DNA from: Halisarca cf. caerulea
Lineage: Eukaryota > Porifera > Demospongiae > Chondrillida > Halisarcidae
Direction: 5' to 3'
Assembly: GCA_963170055.1 (NCBI GenBank)
Contig: CAUJGJ010000444.1
Span: 4,083,118 to 4,133,117, forward strand
DNA length: 50,000 bases
Shown: positions 22,236 to 32,796 of the stretch, in pieces
How positions within the stretch are numbered: position 1 is the first letter of the stretch
Layout of the letters: every line of letters begins with the position of its first letter
Position numbers and translations under genes: made by a program
Notes under the pieces: model-generated
Told to the model about the DNA's origin: nothing
Databases searched by the model: none
What the model saw: only the letters and a program-made list of their open reading frames with translations

Positions 22236-23503
22236 ATGGCCCAGCAAATGGACTTCACCGCAGTAAGTGATCTTAAAATAAAAGCGTAACAAGATTCTAC
22301 CCGTAATCTACTATTTTATGTACTCGCACAAAGGATGACATGACCAGAATAAGGCTGTGGCTGACGGTGATGCTGGTTCACAACAAAGACCACCCGTAAG
22401 TTGTACAGTAGGTATGAATGTTCACAGCCATTAAATGGTATTCAAAACATGACTATTTACCTCCAACATACTTACAGTTACATACTAAGGGTGATCAATA
22501 CATGTCAGCTACATCCCAGACTCAAAAGAAAAATGTAAGATTCAGCATGCATGGGCAAATTAGGTACGTATATGAAGTGCATACATCATTCACCTTCTAG
22601 AAGAACCAACAAAACACCAACACCACCTGCTGTCCCCATCACACCCTTACAACCACCTGCCATCGCCGCCACAACCTCAACACCACCTGATGTCGCCACC
22701 ACACCCTCAACACCACCTGATGTCGCCACCACACCCTCAACACCACCTGATGTCGCCACCACACCCTCGACACCACCTGATATCGCCACCATCCCCTCAA
22801 CACTACCTGCGGAGCCCATGTGAGTTGCTTTATACCCAATATACTACATACAAGTTAACTTGTTGATTGCCTTCTAAATTGGGAGTGTTGATGTCTCAGT
22901 TACATAAATTCTTCACTCAATAGGATGGAACAAGAATCTGCAACAGCTGGATCAGATTCCGAAGAAGAATCCATGACCTACCCCTTGAGTGGTATGTGGT
23001 TATTAAATGAAATGTACATGGCCAAAAACATGCATACATACATACAAACCTTAATGTTCCTCACCACACTGATGACAGATGACAGACTGGTAGCCGAGCT
23101 TGACTATAGTGACGCCCCATGTCCTGATCCCGATGACATCTGTAGCATCACTGTAACACCTGCGGAAATGGTGGCCCTGATGGAAGAGGACATTGAAAAA
23201 AAGAGCCCCTACCACCGTAAGCTACTATACCTACAGTACATATCATAAGGTATGTTTAACTCTCTCAAAACAGCTGCACAGATTCCCAACGTTCGAGGAG
23301 GCTACCGTCAGAAGTATTCTACGGAACGCACATTCAAATGTAAGCACACACATATCAATCCAGAAAGCGTGAACACCCTTCATTTCATTCATCACTCACA
23401 CTTACTTACATGCATTGAATTTTTGTTCTCTAGGGCTACTTCAAGAACTGGGAGACTATCACATACGGCTCATTACTTCAAACAGCAAAAAGTGATAAAG
23501 TAG
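22236..23503 (+). CDS. Unrecognised eight-exon gene with Pro/Thr minisatellite exon
   Basis: Eight exons keep phase: 22236-22262, 22334-22395, 22478-22534, 22601-22819, 22924-22991, 23079-23216, 23282-23339 and 23434-23503 (TAG). They total 699 bp, 232 aa. The second-exon acceptor is weak. The N-terminus has a basic/hydrophobic segment. Exon 4 encodes four to five near-identical 10-residue units of the type PPDVATTPST, from a 30-bp DNA repeat. Exons 5-6 are acidic (SDSEEES, DPDD, EEDIEK) and the C-terminus is basic. No family is recognised. The short exons and clean phases argue for a real gene; a decayed or alternatively spliced form cannot be excluded. Confidence 0.5.
22668..22800. repeat. 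30-bp coding minisatellite
   Basis: About four and a half 30-bp units containing CACCACCTGATGTCGCCACC, in frame within exon 4 of the gene at 22236. The unit length is a multiple of three, so copy-number change keeps the frame. Confidence 0.85.
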
Positions 23504-24540
23504 TGGCTACAATGGTGGAACAGGGACCAGTACGGGGACAGTTTGTGAGTTCATAGGCATACAATCTAGTGTTATATGAGTCTTAAACAGACATTGTGCA
23601 TGTAAACACAATGTGCAATGAATACATATACTCTAGGCCTAGTTTACACATGGATACTGGCCAATGGATTGGTGATACACAAAGTGAAAATTTTCACTGT
23701 GTGTTATCCAATGCGTTTGCCGGCAGGCTTCAAATTAGTGTTGAATTGTGAACTCACTCTTGATAGATGTAGAGGTGTCGGAGATTGTATACATACCCCT
23801 AGGCAGAGAAAAAAAGAATTTCTGTGATCATATACATGTGTGCACACAACACAATACAACTGTAGAAGCCCCATAACTGACTAGGTATATAATATAATAT
23901 GGTAGTATCGAGTTGTGTTGAAACACGGACACTAAATTGTCTAAATGTTCAGATCTACTACATTTCACTCTCTTTCTCCATCAGAGAAGGAAATCCAGGC
24001 ATATCTTTTTCCTTGGCCATTCCACTAACAGAGTGGGTTTGGCACCGGGCCATGACAGTTTCACTCTGTGTTCTCTACCCCGAGGTAAGGGAAAAGACCA
24101 GCTTTAGATTACATTGCATGCTATGAACGCTCTTTCTGTTCCCTTGTAGGCTATGTTGCTAGTAACAGAGAAAGTCCTCGGGGTAGGTAAAGAGATGGCA
24201 TACAGAATTTACAGAACCAATAACTATGATTGAACTTTGTAGTACAATTGCATGATATAAATGATGACAATTCAGAAGAAAGTGTGCTAAACTCTCATAC
24301 GAATCGTTTTACCTTTCAGCCTTGGACTTGTATTCCTCTCTGTCCCCGTGAAACTGGCACTGGTGCGCGTGACAACACATGCCATGTGTTCCGCAATGCG
24401 TGACTCTTTGTTCCGCGTTCTGCAGACCGTTCCGCATTTTAGTCACTCCCTGACCACGCACTGTCTCGCGAGTACTGCACTTTGCGTACATTTAGTTAAT
24501 TATTTGGATTATCTCAAAAGAAAATTGTACTTCTCGGCCA
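23504..24540. other. No clear gene
   Basis: One segment, about 23985-24083, is open and bounded by a pyrimidine-rich CAG acceptor and a GAG|GTAAGG donor, so it could be an exon of an unrecognised gene. The rest shows nothing definable. Confidence 0.25.
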
Positions 24541-24544
24541 CCAT

Positions 24545-25611
24545 AAGTTTCAGCTACGCCAGACTACATCAGCCTTAGACGTCACAGCGACTAATGTTGT
24601 TGTAAAAGGCTGGGAGGCCTAGGGTAGGGGTAGGGTTTGTGAATCCCGCGAATCTCCACTGTTTAAACACCAATGACTCTGTTTACCTTGCACTTGGACT
24701 AGATCTCCACCATCTACAGGCAGTTCTGAATGTGACTGTGGTCATCCTATCATAAATGGGTCGAATATCTATGATCCTATCGGACATGAGGATTGATTCC
24801 CGAATATAGTAGGAAAGGAACGCTTGGAAAACTCGCCATAGGGTAATACGGGGTAACTTGGAATGGCCACGATTTCTGTAATGTTACTCACTTCTACTCG
24901 CTAGTCAATCAAATTTCTTGAACATTGGTGTTGATTGCATTATCCCTTGTGCCTAAAGTCGATATATTGTTGTTTTCTGGCAGCACACGTGTGTATGTAT
25001 TTGTGTATGCATGGTATGCAATACATGTACATATGTAGGTACATATGTGATTGATGAGTTTATCTTGTATGTGTGACACGTGTTCTTGTTACAAGTGGTG
25101 CAGTGCCTGTAGTTTGCATACTGAAGCCCACGCACGAGTTACACGTGTTTGGGGTCAGCAGCCTTGCCTTAGTCTCATGAACCAGACGCCTCTCTGCCCT
25201 CAATTTTATATGGGAGGGGTCTGTTTCAAAGACTAGCCTTGCCTCTGTGGTGACTGTGCTAACTGATTTAACATCTTATAATGTACGTACATGTGTGTCA
25301 TTCATGTACTTGTTTTTCTGTGTGGTGGTCATAAGCCATATTTTTGTAGTCACCAGCAAGTGCTTAGGTGTGTACATTGGACCATACCAAAGCTATCACT
25401 GCAAGTGTGCTCAACATTTGTATTTGCTTTGGTTTGGTTTGTTAACTATCACTTCAGGCACAAGGCAGAAAGGTCGCTATGCTATTGGTATTCGAGGCCT
25501 GCTTGTTGTAATAGTCACTGTAGGGTGACCCGTGGCCCATCTTATGGATACTTTGGTTCATACCTCCCCATAAGGCCCATGTGTTCACTGCATGCAACTA
25601 CAATCATGTGG
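24545..25611. repeat. Duplicated block, copy 1
   Basis: It matches 37611-39230 closely: the shared sequence is nearly identical over long stretches by eye. Copy 1 lacks about 300 bp and about 170 bp that are present in copy 2. The similarity stops at CAATCATGTGG in both copies. Copy 1 contains three CACGTG hexamers (24986, 25077, 25142). Confidence 0.85.
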
Positions 25612-25767
25612 ACAGTGAAGAAAATGCTTACCCTGTTGGTATAAGCACAGCCAAGGCAATCCTGTTGCGTGCAATCCTGTGGCTAAAACTACACTACTGG
25701 CTGACAGACAACACACCCACTGCCACATTGGACATCAGTTCTTTATCCTTCATTTAGAGCAATGTAG

Positions 25768-26925
25768 ACAACATCTTTATGGCAATGGGCACCTCCACAA
25801 GCAGTCATTGCAAATGACGAACTGAGTAAACATCAGCAGAGGCTACGTAATAACTTAGCAGCCTGGGGCTTCAGCATCATCCCTGTGCAAAGTGATGGAG
25901 ACTGCTTTTTTCATGCCGTGTCATCAGGTTTACTACAGCTAGCTCATAGTGGCAATGAACAGGCACAGACTGTCCTCTCTGATTTGGACACCAACCATAA
26001 GAATGCTGACATGGAGAAATTACTCCTTAACTTGCGAAGATCTGTTGAAGCAGAATGGACTGGACCCCATTCAGTGGAATACCAGAGTTTCCTATCTGCT
26101 ACACATCTTTTTAGTGAAGCTGAAAGCTTTTGTCAAAGAGGAGTGTTCAGTGGGGAGCTGGGTGACCTCGTTGCAACAGCAATGGCTAATGCTCTGCAGA
26201 TGCCAATTGTGATGTTTACATCCCTCGCACATTTCCCAGTAGCAACAATCATGCCTACTTATAAGGAAGCAAGAACAGCTCACCCAATCTGCCTTGCATT
26301 TATGCAGTATGGAGCTGGACATTACGATGTTGTCATTGCAAACTCAACCAGTAGTCCAGAGCAACAAAACCACTTTAGTGACGAACAACTAAGTGAAAGT
26401 GGTTGCACCTGTGGTAGAACTCGGAAAAGGAGTGGAGGGATCAAGGAGGCATGCACCACTACGGAGTTTGGCTACAGTACCCGCTGCCCATGCCACAAAG
26501 CCAAACGTGCATGCACTACTCAATGCAAATGCACAAATTGTGCTAATGAATGGGGAAAAATGGATTTACCCGATGCTCCAAAAAGGAAGAGGAAACGGGC
26601 ACATTTTGCAAATCAGTATTTCAGCCTAAAGGGAAAGGAAGGGCACAAGTTCATGGTAGAAATGGGAGAAAATCCAAAAATGGTTCCTTGGACTCATTTA
26701 GAGTTTTTATTGGCAGCTTCCATCCTGAGAGAGACAGCGGACACCGAATCAGACATTATCTTAATTGATATGGATCAGCTTGTTGCCACAACAAATGGCA
26801 TTAAAACCATTGCAAGGGCACTTAATTGGAAACAACCCATGCCAGCAAGAAGTAGGGCGGAAGCTATCAAGTTATTCAGATATTGCATGCATGAATCAAC
26901 TGAAATTAGTAAGGTTTTACTATAA
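25768..26925 (+). CDS. OTU-like cysteine protease fused to CXC cysteine-rich domain
   Basis: The frame is open for 385 codons from a TAG at 25765-25767 to TAA. There is no upstream in-frame ATG, so the 5' end is probably a splice acceptor (TGTAG|ACA at 25767/25768) and an upstream exon is missing. An OTU-type Cys box (SDGDCFFHAVSSG) sits at about residue 45, and the matching His is in AGHYDVV about 150 residues later. A CXC/tesmin-like domain follows: C.CGR....K..C....YSTRCPC.KA...C...C.C..C. An Arg/Lys-rich patch and an acidic C-terminus close it. OTU proteases cleave ubiquitin chains. I recall OTU-plus-CXC ORFs from multi-copy animal genes that may be mobile-element borne. A GTAAGG near 26908 could splice to a further exon. 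Confidence 0.65.
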   Translation, partial: TTSLWQWAPPQAVIANDELSKHQQRLRNNLAAWGFSIIPVQSDGDCFFHAVSSGLLQLAHSGNEQAQTVLSDLDTNHKNADMEKLLLNLRRSVEAEWTGPHSVEYQSFLSATHLFSEAESFCQRGVFSGELGDLVATAMANALQMPIVMFTSLAHFPVATIMPTYKEARTAHPICLAFMQYGAGHYDVVIANSTSSPEQQNHFSDEQLSESGCTCGRTRKRSGGIKEACTTTEFGYSTRCPCHKAKRACTTQCKCTNCANEWGKMDLPDAPKRKRKRAHFANQYFSLKGKEGHKFMVEMGENPKMVPWTHLEFLLAASILRETADTESDIILIDMDQLVATTNGIKTIARALNWKQPMPARSRAEAIKLFRYCMHESTEISKVLL

Positions 26926-27156
26926 TAAAACATGACTGTGCTAAATTATGCATAATTATTATGACATGTATGGTTCGGTATAATACTTGATCTATATGGT
27001 ACTCAATTGGGTTGAAATTATTACACCGTAATAGATGATAAGTGATGTGTACACTGTGCATGGTTAATTATTTAGAGACAATTTTGAATCTTAAAGTATA
27101 ATCACAAAGTTAAATTATGACAAGCAAATACACACATAATACACTATCTATTTCTG

Positions 27157-27804
27157 CAGGATCTACAGGATCTACAGGGTCTACAGGATCTACAGGATCT
27201 ACAGGATCTACAGGGTCTACAGGATCTACAGGATCTACAGGATCTACTACATCTACAGGATCTACAGGGTCTACAGGATCTACAGGATCTACAGGATCTA
27301 CTACATCTACAGGATCTACATGATCTACATGATCTACAGGATCTACATGATCTACAGGATCTACAGGGTCTACAGGGTCTACTGGATCTACATGATGTAC
27401 AGGATGTACAGGATCAGCAGGATCTACAGGATCTACAGGGTCTACATGATCTACAGGATCTACAGGATCTACAGGATCTACAGGATCTACAGGATCTACA
27501 GGGTCTACAGGATCTACAGGATCTACAGGATCTACAGGGTCTACAGGATCTACAGGATCTACAAGGTCTACAGGGTCACTGGATCTACATGATGTACAGG
27601 ATGTACAGGATCAGCAGGATCTACAGGATCTACAGGGTCTACATGATCTACAGGATCTACAGGGTCTACAGGATCTACAGGATCTACATGGTCTACAGGG
27701 TCTACAGGGTCTACAGGATCTACAGGGTCTACAGGATCTACAGGATCTACAGGATCTACAGGATCTACAGGATCTACAGGGTCTACAGGATCTACAGGAT
27801 CTAC
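27157..27804. repeat. 9-bp satellite (GGATCTACA)n with higher-order copy
   Basis: About 70 units of GGATCTACA and variants (GGGTCTACA, TGATCTACA). An 87-bp variant-rich stretch beginning CTGGATCTACATGATGTAC at 27382 recurs at 27579, offset 197 bp, so block duplication occurred within the array. The repeat length is a multiple of three and free of stops in several frames, which creates long Gly-Ser-Thr, Ile-Tyr-Arg and Val-Asp-Pro ORFs; these are not called as genes. Confidence 0.95.
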
Positions 27805-27887
27805 GACATTCACTAGACCTCCATACAGCATACCTTCACTTTTCACCATAATATATAGGTGCTCCAACTACGCGCTTTTCTGCAGCG

Positions 27888-27955
27888 AGGATCCTATTAC
27901 GCAATAGTAATAGTATGTTACATCCTATTACGCAATAGTAGTAGTATGTTGCATA
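27888..27955. repeat. 36-bp tandem pair
   Basis: Two copies of ATCCTATTACGCAATAGTA plus flanking sequence follow each other. Each includes the small palindrome CTATTACGCAATAG. Confidence 0.7.
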
Positions 27956-28721
27956 ATATTGGGAACTCTGTATATGTGCCATCACCCGTCTGGGGATAGC
28001 CCCATGGGGTCGAAGTACAGAATTCTTCTCTCTATGTTGAGCACCTAAGCGTAGTTTGTGGTCAAGATTTAGTACATCAAACAATACATATTGACACATA
28101 GCCAAGCAGAATCTTACCATTAATCTCCAGTGGCTCTTTTTGATGACTGGTACTAATAAACTCTGATAGTCCTTCACATTAAACTGTGTAAGAGTGGTAT
28201 GTATATGTTGAGAATGGTTTATACAATATGCATGGCACACGATATCATTAACATTGCTACTGCTGTGGCTGAGTGCTGCTGCTCTTTATGTGTACAAACC
28301 TTTCTTGGCAGGAGCCTGAATACACCTGTTTTCATGTTGTGACTATGTTTGGCTATGCTCAACAAGAATGTTGACGATATGGCCTTGAAGTTGTGTTCCT
28401 AGTTTTGTAGAATACAATTAAATGGAATTTAACGTAGTTGAATGGGGTTAATGACGCTATCCGTAATGCCTGGCACGCTTACAGGCCTGGGGGGGCGGCT
28501 CGAACACCCAGGCCTGACATTACGCTTGGCATAATTGCAGTACACACGTGGGTATGCGCATGCGCAGTGTGCTCATGTATCACGCGGTCCTGGCCTTCTT
28601 CGTGCATGCGTAGCTGCTGACTTCTGCTGTCCATTTTTTATTCTCCCTCGTTTTGCTGGCCCTCGGTTTACTTCGCTCTTGCTTCGAGTATTCGTTGTTT
28701 CTTTTCTGTCCTGGGTTATCA

Positions 28722-30473
28722 ATGGCCGAGTCTCTGCCTACCCCCACCGTCCCGTCAGACCCAGTTCCGGTGTCCTCATCTTCGACATCTAGCGGGGGTA
28801 CCACGTCCACCCCGGTCCCACTGTCCAACCCCACAGGTAAGTTCATCCCTCCAGTCAATTTTGTCCGTGTGTCGATGTCGGGTACGAACCAATCCCCCCG
28901 TGCTGCCTTGCTCCAGCCTACGAGGGTCTTTCGTATCTCTGTGGGCACTGCCCCGGTCCACCAGTGCCTGGTGCTGTCACGCCCTCCCCTGGGAGGGTAT
29001 TCACGCTTAACCCCGCGAGTGCACCCAACCGCTGGACTGTCAGGCAGCAATGTACCGTCTGGCTCATTCATACGCCGACATGCAGCCCCGCCAGGGCAAC
29101 CATACACAGCCCCGCCAGGGCAACCATGCACAGCCCCGCCAGGGCAACCATGCATAGCCCCGCCAGGGCAACTGTACAAACGGCTCATCCAAGGCAACCA
29201 TGCACAGCCCCGCCAGGGCAACTAAGCACAGCCCGCTAGGGCAACAAGCACAGCCCCGCCAGGGTAACTATATGCACAGCCTGCCTGGGCAACTGAGAGC
29301 CCCGCCAGGGCAATTACACTTCAACCCTCGTATACACAGGAGGGTCATCCTCAGCTCATGTGTAGGGTCATCCATACATGCACACCTGGGACACTAATCT
29401 CCTTGTACAGACAACACCTATGACGCAGGCATCAATGCAATCAGACCAGGGTACATCCCCTACACACAATGCAAGGCACGCCCATGCACACACCTCATGC
29501 AGCTGAAGTCTCCAAGAGGTGCTTGACATCAGGCATGCAGGCGTGGCACAGGTTGACACTGTCCGATATATCCTTTAGCTACAGGACCTAGCGCCTATCA
29601 CCACTCATCCCCTCGCTGGGATCACATACATTCACTGTCTGCTGTACCTTTGTTATCATTGCAGCCCTCCTCTTTGGCACCTTGTCAGGTCAGCCACCGC
29701 CACTAACAGCATGGCCCCCAGTGGGGCAGTCTCAGGCTTCCCCCCCTCATCCAGTCCCCCCAATCCCTGTAACAGCCACTCGCACGCAACCTTCAGCAGT
29801 TAGCAGTGCATCCACCCCCGCCGTGTTGCCGACGACCCCACTAATCCTTCCTTGTACAGGCCTGTTGGGTATTCCGCCAGCCCTAGTGAAGAGGATCACA
29901 GAGGGGAAATTTATAGATCTGGGTGACCTCCTGCCGGAGGCACTGGACTGGGCCTTCGAGCGATCGACAGAAGACAGGAAGGAGGACAAAGGCCGTGTTA
30001 AGAAGTTCCCAATCTCCACTGTGACCGATTGGTTTCTGGCCTTCTCGAATACATGGCAGTGTCCATCAACTTCGACCCGTCTAAGGCCAAGCCCCTAGCC
30101 ATATACCAGTCCATTGTGGCTCGACTGGCACGTGAGGTCCCGGGACAGGTATGGCTGCGTTACGACCGCTTGTTCCGGCAGGCAGCCGCAGCAAACCCCA
30201 GCTTGGCATGGGATCACAGGGAACCAGACATCTGGCTCGCCGCGACCTCTGAACAGTCCCGTGTCCCACTCCTGTCAGCCACTCCGAGTAGGTGGCAGTC
30301 CCAGGCCCCAGCCGAAATCTGCAGGAGGTTCAATAGGGGGGACTGCTTTCTGGCATCCTGCAAGTTTTGGCACGCCTGCAGCGTGTGTCAGCAAGGCCAT
30401 CCTGCACGGGAGTGCCCGATGCTGTGCATCCCAGCCCGGCGTCCCCCACCACGGGAGCCCCGTCGACAAGCTT
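28722..30473 (+). pseudogene. Spliced gag-like ORF of the DIRS element, one frameshift
   Basis: ATG at 28722 opens a Pro/Ser/Thr-rich N-terminus to 28836, a CCCACAG|GTAAGT donor. Joining to the acceptor at 29688/29689 keeps phase. Exon 2 holds the conserved DIRS gag core: a LIxL.DLLPEAL-like region, then YMAVSINF...YQSIVARL and WLRYDRLFRQ. The end has a CCCH finger followed by a CCHC knuckle (C..C...H....C), consistent with nucleic-acid binding by a capsid-like protein. The frame changes by one base near 30045-30055, so either the copy is damaged or the region uses frameshifting; damage is simpler. Confidence 0.65.
29085..29320. repeat. 23-bp minisatellite within the gag intron
   Basis: About nine units of CAGCCCCGCCAGGGCAAC plus variable bases. 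They lie between the gag donor (28836) and acceptor (29689), so spliced mRNA would lack them. Confidence 0.85.
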
Positions 30474-30843
30474 AAAGGCCCCTTAGCTAAGGCACTCTCA
30501 GTTGTCTTTTGTGTGTACCTGCAGCCGATTGACAAAGCAGACCATTATATACCCGGCTCATGATTCTTAACGTTGTTTTATTCACGACATAAGCCATTAT
30601 TGCCATGGCGCACATACTGTGGCCCTAGCAAACTTGTTGTACGATTGACATGATTTTAATCCATGATGAGCTGCTGTAGTCACTTCCTGTGTCATAGTTT
30701 ACCGGTTGCGGCAGGTATATTGCCTTATAGGGGGTACCATGCATAGTACACGACAACGCTCACATAGCATAGGTTATAGTCAAGTTTTAACTGCAGCAAG
30801 CTTGATGAGGCAGATAGATAAAGTCATTTGTATGTGACCCTAT
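30474..30843. other. Spacer between gag and RT ORFs
   Basis: No ORF or repeat is seen. Confidence 0.4.
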
Positions 30844-32796
30844 ATGGCAGGCGTCCTCACGAGGCTAGTTGGTTATAGGTCGCACGGGGTAACTGCCTGC
30901 TCACTTTGGCTTTCCCATTGCCCTCCCTCCATCCCAGGTCCACCTCTACCGACATGTGCGTCTGCCACAGTTTCTAGTCTACTGGCAAAACAGTTCTGCC
31001 ACTTACAATCAACAGGTTTACAGCCCCCCAGGTCAGCACCTCGGCTGAGCCATATTCTCTCAGGGCCTGTCTCATCACCGCTCAACAGTGTAGCTTGGCA
31101 ACAGGCCCTGGCCCCACACCCAGACCGCAAGTGGGTCGAGGCCCTATTGCAGGGCATCCGTCAGGGATTCAGGCTGGGGCTACAGCCTGACGCAACATGT
31201 CGCTCATCACGGGCGAACCACCCCTCGGCAACCTCTCATGCTCAGGTAGTGTCGCAGTACCTTGCACAGCAGGTATCTTCCGGATACATGTTGGGCCCCA
31301 TAGACTCGGCCCTCTGTGAGGGCGTTGTTATTAGTAGCCTGGGGGTTGTTCCCAAGAGCACCCCTGGGAAATTTCGTGTTATTGTGGACCTGTCAAGCCC
31401 TTCCAACCATGCAGTCAATGACCAACTGCACCGTGAGTGGTCCCACGTGGCTTATGCCTCTGTCGATGATGCGGCACTACTACTGCATGCCCTGGGCCCT
31501 GGGGCCCAGATGGCTAAGCTGGACATCCGGGACGCCTATCGGATCGTGCCAATCCATCCAGAGGAAAGAGTTTTCCTGGGGGTTCAGTGGCAGGGCCACG
31601 TGTACATAGACTGCCAGCTTCCATTTGGACTGGCATCTGCCCCAGCTATCTTCAACGCTCTTGCTGACGCATTCGAGTGGATTTTACGCCAGCGGGGCAT
31701 CCGGGCTGTCATTCATTACCTGGATGATTTCCTGATATTGGGGGCACCCGGATCACCAGAGTGCTCCCAGGCCCTAGCCACTACACTGTCCATCTGTGCA
31801 GAGCTGGGCGTCCCATTGGCCCCTGATAAAGTGGAGGGTCCAGCGTACTCCATCACATTCCTGGGCATTTCCCTCCACTCCCTACCCCTCCAAATCTCCC
31901 TTCCAGCACATAAGCAGGCTGCCCTGCTAGGCATGCTGGGAAACCTGGTCGATGCTCGATGCATTAGGGACGTCTCTGTGCTGGAATCTCTTGTTGGTCA
32001 TCTTGTTCATGCCACCAAGGTCTGCCCCCTGGGCAAGGCCTTCCTTAGCGGCCTCTTCCAAGCCCTATGGAGAGCTCGACAGGGATCATTTTGGCGTCTT
32101 AACGTAGCAGTGCGTGCTGACCTAGCTTGGTGGCAAACACTCCTTCAGTCCTGGTCTGGAGTGTCCTCTCAGCAATTCTTGGTACTTGGGACCCCAGGAG
32201 TGCATCTCTTCACCGATGCATCCGGATCTTGGGGATGTGGTGCACTCACTACCCAGTCGTGGCTGCAGGTTGCCTGGCCTGAGGGCTCCATCCTTTCATC
32301 GATCGCATTGAAGGAATTAGTACCGGTAACCCTGGCCCTGTCTGTGTGGGGTCACCGCTGGACTGGACAGTTGGTACTATGCCATTCTGACAACATGGCC
32401 GTGGTGGGACAGCTCAACTCCCTGCACGCTCAGGATCCGTTGGCCAACAACATGCTACGCTGCATTGCCCTGCTCCAGGCACGTTTTGATTTCCGCCTCC
32501 GGGCAGCCCACATTCCCAGATCCCTTAATGTGGCGGCTGACCTCCTCTCTAGGGGGAGACGGCAGGCTTTTATGGATCAGTATCCATCTTTCTCACCTTT
32601 TCCCACTCAGGTCCCACAAACCCTAATCAACCTCCTGTGCCGGGAGCCAGCCGACTGGACCTCGCTCACCTGGAGGACCAAGTTCTCAGATTTCTGGATG
32701 CAGGGCTGGCTGACTCAACCCGCCGGGTCTACCACTCTGGTTGGTCCCGGTACATGGCCTTCACTCGGGCATTCGGTTTCCCACCTACACCAGTGA
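30844..32796 (+). CDS. DIRS reverse transcriptase-RNase H
   Basis: An intact 650-aa ORF. The RT domain starts around residue 150 with GVVPKSTPGKFRVIVDLS, then MAKLDIRDAYRIVPIHP (first catalytic Asp), QLPFGLASAPAIFN, and the HYLDDFL box with the catalytic Asp pair near residue 297. RNase H follows with FTDASGSWGCG, an invariant Glu in ALKELVPV, and CHSDNMAVV. It would copy the element RNA into DNA. The ORF end overlaps the recombinase ORF by 160 bp in another frame, as is common in DIRS-type elements. The start codon is the first ATG; a spliced upstream start is possible. Confidence 0.85.
   Translation: MAGVLTRLVGYRSHGVTACSLWLSHCPPSIPGPPLPTCASATVSSLLAKQFCHLQSTGLQPPRSAPRLSHILSGPVSSPLNSVAWQQALAPHPDRKWVEALLQGIRQGFRLGLQPDATCRSSRANHPSATSHAQVVSQYLAQQVSSGYMLGPIDSALCEGVVISSLGVVPKSTPGKFRVIVDLSSPSNHAVNDQLHREWSHVAYASVDDAALLLHALGPGAQMAKLDIRDAYRIVPIHPEERVFLGVQWQGHVYIDCQLPFGLASAPAIFNALADAFEWILRQRGIRAVIHYLDDFLILGAPGSPECSQALATTLSICAELGVPLAPDKVEGPAYSITFLGISLHSLPLQISLPAHKQAALLGMLGNLVDARCIRDVSVLESLVGHLVHATKVCPLGKAFLSGLFQALWRARQGSFWRLNVAVRADLAWWQTLLQSWSGVSSQQFLVLGTPGVHLFTDASGSWGCGALTTQSWLQVAWPEGSILSSIALKELVPVTLALSVWGHRWTGQLVLCHSDNMAVVGQLNSLHAQDPLANNMLRCIALLQARFDFRLRAAHIPRSLNVAADLLSRGRRQAFMDQYPSFSPFPTQVPQTLINLLCREPADWTSLTWRTKFSDFWMQGWLTQPAGSTTLVGPGTWPSLGHSVSHLHQ

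Noticed and set aside
23899..24126. Additional exon of the gene at 22236
   Set aside because: The predicted gene already ends in frame at 23503, and joining this segment needs an alternative splice I cannot support.
27568..27867. Val-Asp-Pro repeat protein on the minus strand
   Set aside because: It is only the translation of the 9-bp satellite; other frames are equally open and no start context or splice evidence is seen.
28722..29225. Proline/glutamine repeat protein read through the 23-bp minisatellite
   Set aside because: The in-phase GTAAGT donor at 28836 and CAG acceptor at 29688 remove this part and rejoin the conserved gag frame.
29085..29320. CRISPR-like array of regularly spaced repeats
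   Set aside because: Units are contiguous 23-bp minisatellite copies without unique spacers, in a eukaryotic retroelement intron.
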